In this document: piece by piece, positions 1 through 11,200 of the stretch
Position numbering within the stretch: the first letter of the stretch is position 1
Layout of the letters: every line of letters starts with the position of its first letter
NCBI RefSeq assembly: GCF_026151205.1
Contig: NC_087080.1
Span: 17,275,337 to 17,339,336, forward strand
DNA from: Bolinopsis microptera
Taxonomy: Eukaryota; Ctenophora; Tentaculata; Lobata; Bolinopsidae
Direction of reading: 5' to 3'
Length of the DNA: 64,000 bases
Translations under genes and position numbers: made by a program
The notes under the pieces: model-generated
What the model was told of the DNA's origin: nothing
What the model saw: the letters and a program-made list of their open reading frames with translations, nothing else
Database searches by the model: none

Positions 1-1
1 G

Positions 2-721
2 CTATGTTGGGAACCACATCTTAATCATTTATCTTTAAAGCTGAACTCCAGTATTGTATCGATTAAGAGAATTTGCAAATTCATTCCCAAATCTGAATAT
101 TTGAAACTATACAATGCTCTTTTTATGTCACATCTTAGCTATTGTATAAGTTGCTGGGGTGGGATCCCTAAACATAAGCTGAATAAAATCTTTGCTATTC
201 AAAAACGATGTATACGACTGCTATTTGGTAACATTCCCAATTTTGATCATAAAGAATACTACTTAACCTGTGCACGTTCAAGAACTTATAACGAACATAT
301 GGCTAAAAAGAACTACTGTCTTGAACACACTAAACCGCTATTCACTGAGCAGAAAATTATGAACCTGGAGAATCTGCACATGTACCATACATTTATGGAG
401 CTATTCAAAATTCTTAAATTTGATGTCCCCCAGTCGATTAAAGATCTTTTCAAGTTCTGTCCTAGAAATGAAAAACTTCGTCTGATTGTCCCATTACTGA
501 GGTTAGATATCTCCCAACAGAACTTTTTGTACACCTCTACGAAAATATGGAATGATCTCATCCCCTATGTATTCGAAATATGTGATGCTAATGTAGATGG
601 GATAATAATCCCGGGGTCTTCCAAAAATTCAGACTTATCAGCCTCGTCAGGTATTATTAAATCTAACCTTAAAAAGCACTTGCTATCCCTCCAAAATCGA
701 GGTGACCCTAATATATGGTAA
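2..721 (+). pseudogene. LINE reverse transcriptase C-terminus (partial)
   Basis: The frame is open from the left window edge to a stop at about 721; the element starts outside the window. The translation carries the post-catalytic part of a non-LTR reverse transcriptase: a thumb-like segment with HLSYCISCWGG and IQKRCIRLLFGN, then the EHTKPLF block followed by NLHMYHTFMELFKILK. The same blocks occur in the LINEs at 59806-60647 and 29160-30425, so this is one clade (CR1/jockey-like group, exact clade not resolved). No disabling mutation is visible in the part present, but the catalytic domain lies outside the window. The 3' UTR and tail follow. Confidence 0.85.
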
Positions 722-1127
722 CTAATCTATATTATATCTCAAATTCTACATCTGGTACGGCTCTGCACACACGATATCTCTCTCTGCCATGAAACATGGC
801 TAACCTTTCAAACTATGATTTAAAACATAAACCTAAACTAAAACTCAACTGGGCTCTCCTATGTCACCAAACTAGACCAATAAGCAATTTTAGCTTAGAT
901 AATTATATTTTTCTATATTTGTATAATAAGTTTTATATTGACGTAGTGGATGGTTGAGGGGGTTTCAAGCACAGGTCACTCTCAAATCCTAAAGATAAGC
1001 AGTGGCCTTCGGCACTTGAAACCTCTTCAAACCTCCCCTGATTTATTTATTATTGATATTGTTTGATTGTGCCGTAAAAATAAATATTTGTTTTATTAAT
1101 ATTTGTTTTAAATATTTGTTTTATTAT
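722..1127 (+). mobile_element. LINE 3' UTR with variable tail repeat
   Basis: Non-coding stretch between the LINE stop codon and a terminal block (about 1078-1127) of imperfect direct repeats built on ATATTTGTTTTATT. The same architecture, GTAAAA-type lead-in followed by short T-rich direct repeats, ends several other elements in this window. The 53-bp satellite begins exactly where the tail stops. Confidence 0.65.
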
Positions 1128-1541
1128 TAATACTGCATACACTATATTATAATACTGTGTACTACAGGGCACAGGCTATATAATACTGCATACACTATAT
1201 TATAATACTGTGTACTACAGGGCACAGGCTATATAATACTGCATACACTATATTATAATACTGTGTACTACAGGGCACAGGCTATATAATACTGCATACA
1301 CTATATTATAATACTGTGTACTACAGGGTACAGGCTATATAATACTGCATACACTATATTATAATACTGTGTACTACAGGGCACAGGCTTTATAATACTG
1401 CATACACTATATTATAATACTGTGTACTACAGGGCACAGGCTATATAATACTGCATACACTATATTATAATACTGTGTACTACAGGGCACAGGCTATATA
1501 ATACTACTGTATACACTATATTATAATACTGTATAGAATAT
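1127..1541. repeat. 53-bp tandem repeat, about 8 copies
   Basis: Units containing TACTGCATACACTATATTAT and GTACTACAGGGCACAGGC recur every 53 bases with very few differences (one G-to-A change in GGGCACAGG, one T insertion). Homogeneity suggests recent expansion. The array lies directly beyond the LINE tail. Confidence 0.95.
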
Positions 1542-1763
1542 TTATACGAGGGAGTATTTTGATTACTATATTCAATATTCATGATGCTCTCCTTGCATCT
1601 AAAATGTGCAAACATGTGGCTACGGGTCTGCAGATTGCATCAATTAGATACCGGATTTTAGGAAGAGAGTATTTCAAATATTGTAACAATTATTTATCTT
1701 ATATTTTTGTAAAAGTGAGTCACAAGTGGGAAACGATAAACAGGGTGCTGTAAGGGTCCCCAT

Positions 1764-1769
1764 TTTATT
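1764..1769 (-). terminator. ARMC2: candidate poly(A) signal of ARMC2
   Basis: AATAAA on the minus strand, about 315 bases beyond the ARMC2 stop codon; the first good hexamer I see downstream. Not confirmed by any cleavage-site evidence. Confidence 0.4.
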
Positions 1770-2082
1770 TGGGCGTTGGGAGAACGTTTTTGGCGCGTAA
1801 GAGGTGTACATTTTAGGCATTGGTCCTCTTTCATACGAGTCATATGAAAGACCTAACCAATGTCGAGAAAAACAGATCAAACAGAAATATGATGAATTAG
1901 AAGAATTTTTGATCGATTATATAATAATGGGACAGTGGATAGGATTTTAAAATATCATACGGGATGAATTTTAACTGGAAGAATATATATTAATTCCCTC
2001 GCAGCACTCCAATTTCAAAAAATTCAGTAAATATATTCACTAAGGCTCGCACAGTAATAAAAGTTATCACATTCGATAGCAA

Positions 2083-2249
2083 CTACAAGGGCATAAACTC
2101 GCTGTTTGTATCTAACAGAACTATCAGTTTCTTAGCAACAGGATGAAATTGAGTAATCCAAGATTGGATGTCACAGTAACTGTGGTCGGTGTAATCAGTG
2201 AGAAGGGAGAGGAGTCTGGTCGTCTCATCTTCTCTTCTTTTTACTTCTT
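2083..2249 (-). CDS. ARMC2: ARMC2 exon 17 and stop (residues 616-670)
   Basis: Acceptor GATAACCCCAG, then a frame of 54 codons and TAG. Encodes EVKRREDETTRLLSLLTD, IQSWITQFHPVAKKLIVLLD and the end NSEFMPL. The W..(E/Q)F.PVA..L...FxPL ending is characteristic of ARMC2. Confidence 0.9.
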
Positions 2250-5200
2250 CTGGGGTTATCACTTTGGTTATTCAGTCATTTCTGTCGCAGGATAATTAGA
2301 AATAAAAGCGAGATTTAATGTTTAAACGATTTATAGAGATTACAGTTTTAATATAAAATATAAATCAAATATGACTAGAATGCAATTTAACGTGCATAGA
2401 CTTACTGAGATAGAGTACATTCCACAGCAAGTATAGAGTAACAGTTGATAGTTCCACATCTAGCATTCCAACATCACACAACACATCTATACACTGGGTT
2501 ACCTGATGAAGAGGGGCTAATAACACATCTCAACAACAAGGAAATATCGTAAACCTATTGTCAAATATCGGTATCAAGTAATAAATGTAATATATTCATA
2601 TTTCATAAACTCAACATACTATTTTGGAAGGAAGTTTATTGTGAAACTCTTTGAATTTAGTGATGTTAATCAACACTCCGCACGCCTTATACACCAAATC
2701 ACTGTTCTCAGAATCTGGGAATGAAATAATCTTAATTAGTTTTACTATTGTTTTTAATATTGTTATATGTCATGTAAATAAACTTGAAAACTTTATTCCT
2801 CTCTTCCGACTAGACCTATGATATGGGCTATGGCTCTAACATTACTATACTATATATATTTAATACTTACAACACTACTATATAACAAATAATTTGAGGA
2901 AACGATGTAACAGAGTCGATATATTTTAATGTTGCCATGGGGTGGCAAGTCCCCATACATCGCAGTCCGGTAGTTTCATTGCGTCATAATATAACGTTAC
3001 GTGAAGGTAAAGAAAACTATGACCCACCGAGAAGAGTGGCTGCAATCTCAATAACGTGCTTATCTCCAGCAAGCTTTTCCACTACATCGTGATATTGAGT
3101 CAGATTACCCAGCACTCCGAGTGTCTGAGGATAAATCAATTAATCATTAATCGGCTGATTCATTACGTTATTTTAATGCAGAATAACTAATATCATAAAT
3201 CTGATTACATAGAACGCCTGCACCGAGATAGTGCCAGTTAATGAGCAACACTATTCACTAACTTCTATAGTAATAGCCGTGTTGTTGACAGCGAGCAGTC
3301 GGATAAGGAAGTCGGTGAGAATACCCCTGTGTTTAACAAACACTGAACCCTCCTTGTTATGATACGACATATTGTTCAGCCCACACAATACGTTCAGTGA
3401 TATCTGGATACATGTTGTTAAGTGTCAATACCATTAATTAGATATAAAGCAGCACACAACACGTTCAGTGATATCTGGATACATGTTGTTAAGTGTCAAT
3501 ACCATTAATTAGATATAAAGCAGCACACAACACGTTCAGTGATATCTGGATACATGTTGTTAAGTGTCAATACCATTAATTAGATATAAAGCAGCACACA
3601 ACACGTTCAGTGATATCTGGATACATGTTGTTAAGTGTCAATACCATTAATTAGATATAAAGCAGCACACAACACGTTCAGTGATATCTGGATACATGTT
3701 GTTAAGTGTCAATACCATTAATTAGATATAAAGCAGCACACAACACGTTCAGTGATATCTGGATACATGTTGTTAAGTGTCAATACCATTAATTAGATAT
3801 AAAGCAGTATCCCATATCAATAATCCATACTATTAAAGATACAGAATGCTGAAATAATTTAAAAATAACATGAATTTATACAAATCTAAATTTAAACTAC
3901 AACTTGAACTTCTACATTTAGAATGATCCTGAAGGGGGATTATTTAAAACATAACACGAAAAGATTGTTTAGCAGTGCCCAGTGACTGTCGATGAAGCAG
4001 AAAACTACAATGACAGCCTTGGTGGTGCCATCGATCACATACCACCCCACAATTTACTATGCGTTGTAGGAGACCTCAATGCGCATGTCTCATCATCAGG
4101 AAACTGGACTTCTTTCCGTTTAAAGGGTCCAGCAAACCGAAATGGTAGACTGCTAGAGGATATGTTGTTGGAGCGACAGCTAGAAATCACAAACACCAGA
4201 TTTCAGAAGCGAAGAGGTAAACTCTGGACATATCTTTAAGTTATGAGTCAGAGTAGATCTCAAATCGACTTCACCATTTGCTGGAAGAAATGGCGGAACG
4301 AACTCCGAAGCATATGGTAGTTTCCACAGTATTGGCTAAGATCACAGAGTAGTCGTAGCAAGGGTTAAGCTTAGTCTCCGGATGAGCGAAACGGAGAAGA
4401 GGGATCCGGTTCTGGACTTGTCTAAACTTAAAACTGACATCGCTCTACAAGAGAGATATACAGTATAAAATAAAAACAGATTTTCTATACTTGAATAGGA
4501 TGATCAGACAGCAACAGAAAGGTATCAATGCTTCATTGATGCGAATAGTACAACTTCTCCATTTTTGCTCCCTACAAAGGAGAAAAAGAAAAGAAGTAAA
4601 ATCTCAGCGACTCCAAGTGTTGAGGTTGCTAGGCTGAAGCTGAGGGAATGTAGCATAAAAGTTTACCTCATGTATCTTAGCTTGAGAAGCAATCTGACCA
4701 AGTGACACGAACATCTTTATGAGTTGAGGTGTTACTGATACGGCTATTTTCTGAAAAACAAATATTTAAACTTTGGCTAGTAAGGTAATTAAAAAAGGTT
4801 TTTAACTAGTTAGTTATCAACCATTTCGTTCGTATAACGGCAAATAGGTATAATGTCGCGCCTATTTTACCCATATTAGGGGTGTATATGTAGTATGTCG
4901 CGCCTATTTTACCCATATTAGGAGTGTATATGTAGTATGAATCAGGAAGCGGGGGTAAGAGGAGCGAAAATGGGCCAACTTTTTGGGCTCATTTGGCCAA
5001 TCTGCCATTATCTAATTTACCTTTAATTGGGTTTCTGACATTTTATATTTACCAGAGTGGACCAGCAATACATACACATGATATTGTATTGTCAGAAAAT
5101 AGTTTGGACTGTAGATGTTTTGGATTGTAGATACTAAAAGGTTTATCATAAAATAACCACGTTGTACATAAGTAATTACGTTGTACATAAGTAATTAAAC

Positions 5201-8200
5201 TGGACTGTAGATAATTGTTAATAATAATGGACTTTAGTTCCAACTATGTAAAAACTTCTGATGGGGTAACATCCAAACTTGCACAAATTATTTGTCTTAA
5301 AGCTATCTTACTATCTAGAAATTTTCAAGAAAATCGTATCGTTGGATCTCCATATATAATAATATGCTTTGGAACCACTGAAAACCACCGAATTGGATAT
5401 ATTTTTTGTGTTTAAGGTAATATCATAAACTTGGCACATAGAAACTCGCTCAAACTCCTGGAGATAATTCGTCCTATAACCACCATACTTTATGGAAAGT
5501 TTTAAGAAAATCGTACGGTAGGATCCGACATAAACTATTGTCCAAATAACCTATTTTCTGAGTCGGACAGATGTCGCTGTCGGACAGATGTCGCCCAATC
5601 ACTTGATGGGTATGCGAATAGTTATACACATTGTAATCCAGATCTTGCATGGGAGCTTAGAAATAAAAATTTACTGCAAAATAGCGATCAACATTTCTTA
5701 CTTCATTTTGAAGAGTGTTGGTAATAACCCGAACTGCTTTACACAGAACATCCTTTGTTATTGTTTGCTTCTCTTTTGTCGTCTTGTCCCCTAATTTCGC
5801 CTTGTAAACTGTAATTCAAGATTATTCAGAAATTATTTGGATCTGAACTGATCCCAAACAAGGAGAATGAAAGGAATTACTCCTAGCAGTATCCCGGAGG
5901 AGTTCATAACACAAAACGCCTGACACTTAGTGTCATATTAAGATAACCCCTCGTGCTATTTATGATGATAATTTGATCATCATTAATAAATCGTGTTTAA
6001 TTAGATAGGTATATTAACATCTGTTATGTTTGTTAATTAATATGTTGGTTAATCAATATCTTACTATATATAAAACGAGACGATATATTATACTAACTAG
6101 CAGGAACCCGTCTAACCCTAAAATGGTGTCAAGACTCAAGAGACTAAAACAATTATTACCTATTTAATTCGCGTTTTTGACACCACTTGGGGTACCAAAT
6201 TTTGGGCTCTAAAACTCCTATTTCTTGGCCAATTTTTTATTTTTTCATGCTGATTTGGAGGCCATTAAAGCATTTGACCCAGTCAAAAAAGTTTCAGTTG
6301 TATATCTTTTACGGTTTTTGCAGAAATTCGCGTTAAAGTTGATGCCGTGGTGTCAGTAAAATGGCACGGATAAATATATATATATATATACAACAACTAT
6401 TTATTATATATATATTATATATATATATATATATATAATAAATAGTTGTTGTTTGGTTTCCCAAAGAGAGTGCTCGACTGCAGTTAAGCAGGAGCATTAT
6501 AATTCGAACAATTGAAACAAATCAAATTGGCGGGCAAACGATCCGTTTCATGATATGTATAAAAACAATACCAATCATCAGTGCCAAATAGAATAATGAA
6601 TTGTAGCGCTATGACATGTTGCTCCTTTATAAAATAATTTTTATCGATCATGAAACATTTTCAAAATTATCAAAATTTACAAAATTTCCAAAAAGACAGT
6701 TTATTGTGTCCGTCCCAATTTTAAAATTTTAAAATTGTCTATGAGTATGAAGTAAGGTAGTAAGATATCTTTGGCTTTTAAAGTTGTAAACTGCGTTGGC
6801 CTTCGTGTAGTGGTAGAGGAAAATTCTTTACTGAGTTCCGTGAAGCTGGTAGAACTAGGATCCGTATTTGAGAGTTAATTGTTGATTCTGGTTATCAAAC
6901 GAGAGTGCTCAACAACGACGAGTCGAAGGAGCATAACTAATAAATAGTTGTTGTTTGGTTTCCCAAAGAGAGTGCTCGACTGCAGTTAAGCAGGAGCATT
7001 ATAATTCGAACAATTGAAACAAATCAAATTGGCGGGCAAACGATCCGTTTCATGATATGTATAAAAACAATACCAATCATCAGTGCCAAATAGAATAATG
7101 AATTGTAGCGCTATGACATGTTGCTCCTTTATAAAATAATTTTTATCGATCATGAAACATTTTCAAAATTATCAAAATTTACAAAATTTCCAAAAAGACA
7201 GTTTATTGTGTCCGTCCCAATTTTAAAATTTTAAAATTGTCTATGAGTATGAAGTAAGGTAGTAAGATATCTTTGGCTTTTAAAGTTGTAAACTGCGTTG
7301 GCCTTCGTGTAGTGGTAGAGGAAAATTCTTTACTGAGTTCCGTGAAGCTGGTAGAACTAGGATCCGTATTTGAGAGTTAATTGTTGATTCTGGTTATCAA
7401 ACGAGAGTGCTCAACAACGACGAGTCGAAGGAGCATAACTAATAAATAGTTGTTGTTTGGTTTCCCAAAGAGAGTGCTCGACTGCAGTTAAGCAGGAGCA
7501 TTATAATTCGAACAATTGAAACAAATCAAATTGGCGGGCAAACGATCCGTTTCATGATATGTATAAAAACAATACCAATCATCAGTGCCAAATAGAATAA
7601 TGAATTGTAGCGCTATGACATGTTGCTCCTTTATAAAATAATTTTTATCGATCATGAAACATTTTCAAAATTATCAAAATTTACAAAATTTCCAAAAAGA
7701 CAGTTTATTGTGTCCGTCCCAATTTAATTAAAATTGTCTATGAGTATGAAGTAAGGTAGTAAGATATCTTTGGCTTTTAAAGTTGTAAACTGCGTTGGCC
7801 TTCGTGTAGTGGTAGAGGAAAATTCTTTACTGAGTTCCGTGAAGCTGGTAGAACTAGGATCCGTATTTGAGAGTTAATTGTTGATTCTGGTTATCAAACG
7901 AGAGTGCTCAACAACGACGAGTCGAAGGAGCATAACTAATAAATAGTTGTTGTTTGGTTTCCCAAAGAGAGTGCTCGACTGCAGTTAAGCAGGAGCATTA
8001 TAATTCGAACAATTGAAACAAATCAAATTGGCGGGCAAACGATCCGTTTCATGATATGTATAAAAACAATACCAATCATCAGTGCCAAATAGAATAATGA
8101 ATTGTAGCGCTATGACATGTTGCTCCTTTATAAAATAATTTTTATCGATCATGAAACATTTTCAAAATTATCAAAATTTACAAAATTTCCAAAAAGACAG

Positions 8201-11200
8201 TTTATTGTGTCCGTCCCAATTTTAAAATTTTAAAATTGTCTATGAGTATGAAGTAAGGTAGTAAGATATCTTTGGCTTTTAAAGTTGTAAACTGCGTTGG
8301 CCTTCGTGTAGTGGTAGAGGAAAATTCTTTACTGAGTTCCGTGAAGCTGGTAGAACTAGGATCCGTATTTGAGAGTTAATTGTTGATTCTCTCAAATTAT
8401 TCTATTTGGCACTGATGATTGGTATTGTTTTTATACATATCATGAAACGGATCGTTTGCCCGCCAATTTGATTTGTTTCAATTGTTCGAATTATAATGCT
8501 CCTGCTTAACTGCAGTCGAGCACTCTCTTTGGGAAACCAAACAACAACTATTTATTAGTTATGCTCCTTCGACTCGTCGTTGTTGAGCACTCTCGTTTGA
8601 TAACCAGAATCAACAATTAACTCTCAAATACGGATCCTAGTTCTACCAGCTTCACGGAACTCAGTAAAGAATTTTCCTCTACCACTACACGAAGGCCAAC
8701 GCAGTTTACAACTTTAAAAGCCAAAGATATCTTACTACCTTACTTCATACTCATAGACAATTTTAAAATTGGGACGGACACAATAAACTGTCTTTTTGGA
8801 AATTTTGTAAATTTTGATAATTTTGAAAATGTTTCATGATCGATAAAAATTATTTTATAAAGGAGCAACATGTCATAGCGCTACAATTCATTATTCTATT
8901 TGGCACTGATGATTGGTATTGTTTTTATACATATCATGAAACGGATCGTTTGCCCGCCAATTTGATTTGTTTCAATTGTTCGAATTATAATGCTCCTGCT
9001 TAACTGCAGTCGAGCACTCTCTTTGGGAAACCAAACAACAACTATTTATTAGTTATGCTCCTTCGACTCGTCGTTGTTGAGCACTCTCGTTTGATAACCA
9101 GAATCAACAATTAACTCTCAAATACGGATCCTAGTTCTACCAGCTTCACGGAACTCAGTAAAGAATTTTCCTCTACCACTACACGAAGGCCAACGCAGTT
9201 TACAACTTTAAAAGCCAAAGATATCTTACTACCTTACTTCATACTCATAGACAATTTTAAAATTTTAAAATTGGGACGGACACAATAAACTGTCTTTTTG
9301 GAAATTTTGTAAATTTTGATAATTTTGAAAATGTTTCATGATCGATAAAAATTATTTTATAAAGGAGCAACATGTCATAGCGCTACAATTCATTATTCTA
9401 TTTGGCACTGATGATTGGTATTGTTTTTATACATATCATGAAACGGATCGTTTGCCCGCCAATTTGATTTGTTTCAATTGTTCGAATTATAATGCTCCTG
9501 CTTAACTGCAGTCGAGCACTCTCTTTGGGAAACCAAACAACAACTATTTATTAGTTATGCTCCTTCGACTCGTCGTTGTTGAGCACTCTCGTTTGATAAC
9601 CAGAATCAACAATTAACTCTCAAATACGGATCCTAGTTCTACCAGCTTCACGGAACTCAGTAAAGAATTTTCCTCTACCACTACACGAAGGCCAACCCAG
9701 TTTACAACTTTAAAAGCCAAAGATATCTTACTACCTTACTTCATACTCATAGACAATTTTAAAATTTTAAAATTGGGACGGACACAATAAACTGTCTTTT
9801 TGGAAATTTTGTAAATTTTGATAATTTTGAAAATGTTTCATGATCGATAAAAATTATTTTATAAAGGAGCAACATGTCATAGCGCTACAATTCATTATTC
9901 TATTTGGCACTGATGATTGGTATTGTTTTTATACATATCATGAAACGGATCGTTTGCCCGCCAATTTGATTTGTTTCAATTGTTCGAATTATATATATAT
10001 AGCCAAGTAGCCAATCATAATATATGTATTTCTACCGGTGGCACATACTGGATGACGGTTAGATGAGTACACTACTCTCACAAGCATCTCGAGTCTCTCG
10101 GTGATCCTGCCTCCACACCACACTCAGTCTGGACTCCCTTCCGGCCGACCGAACTATTTTCCTAATATCTCCTAATATAACTTTGATCGAACAAGCCTAA
10201 ATTCATGATGCACTATAAACTTGATTTGAGACAGAAATTTTAGACAATTTATCTGCTTACGTGTAATTTCAAACTCTTATCAGTTACCATGTCTTTTATC
10301 TAATTTTTATCAGCAGATTTATAAATCTGCTGTTCATTTGTAGTTATTACCTTGCTAGTTATGAGTAAATTTTTGCCTTCCATCAATTGAGTGCAGCTTT
10401 CAGTTTTAAAATTTTCAGTTTATTCAGATTTTTCGTTTTCGATATTGCAAATTTTTAATAAATCATGTTCAGATTATGGTGATAATGGATGTAAAGGTAC
10501 TTCAACCGAATTAACAATCCAACCGTGTGTATGACGTGTCCCAGTAGCCAATCATAATATATATATATATATATATCGTCTCGCTTTATATATAGTAAGA
10601 TAGTGTGGCCTAGTGGTTAGAGCATCCGCCTTATGCGCAGAAGGTTAAAGGTTCGAATCCCAGTATCACCTAGTCTAGGGAGTAGCTAAGGATTCATTGG
10701 ATCTATGCGATCTCCTCGGTCGACTCAGTCGAATGATAGGAAAATTAATTGAGGGTAAAATAAGGAGGGGTACCTGTTAAAAGTTTGAGAAACTTCCTAG
10801 GAATAAGATACCCCTTCAGTACATACTGTAAACATAGTACAATTAACTATCAACAAGTGGTGTCAAAATCACTTGAAATTAAATAAATATCATTGTCTAA
10901 AAGTTTCTTGACACCACTTTAGAGAAACACTGCTAGTTATAATAAGTAGCAGGAACCCGTCTTACTATAAAGTGGTGTCAAGACTCAAGAGACTAAAATA
11001 ATTATTACCTATTTAATTCGTTTTTGACACCACTTGGGGGTCCAAATTTTGGGCACTAAAATTCTTATCCCTTGGCCAATTTTTTATTTTTTCATACTGA
11101 TTTGAAGGCCATTAAAGTATTTGACCCAGTCAAAAAAGTTTCAGTTGTATATCTTTTACGGTTTTTGAGGAAAGTCCCGTTAAAGTTGATGCCATGGTGT

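Noticed and set aside
3382-3807. CRISPR-like array of regular direct repeats (also the 59-bp and 53-bp arrays)
   Set aside because: Units are contiguous with no unique spacers, there are no cas genes and the genome is eukaryotic.
6780-6900. tRNA-like promoter inside the 502-bp unit
   Set aside because: An A-box-like GTGTAGTGGTAGAGG is present but no acceptable B box follows.
10600-10675. tRNA gene
   Set aside because: A and B boxes are present but acceptor and anticodon stems do not pair and a SINE body follows.
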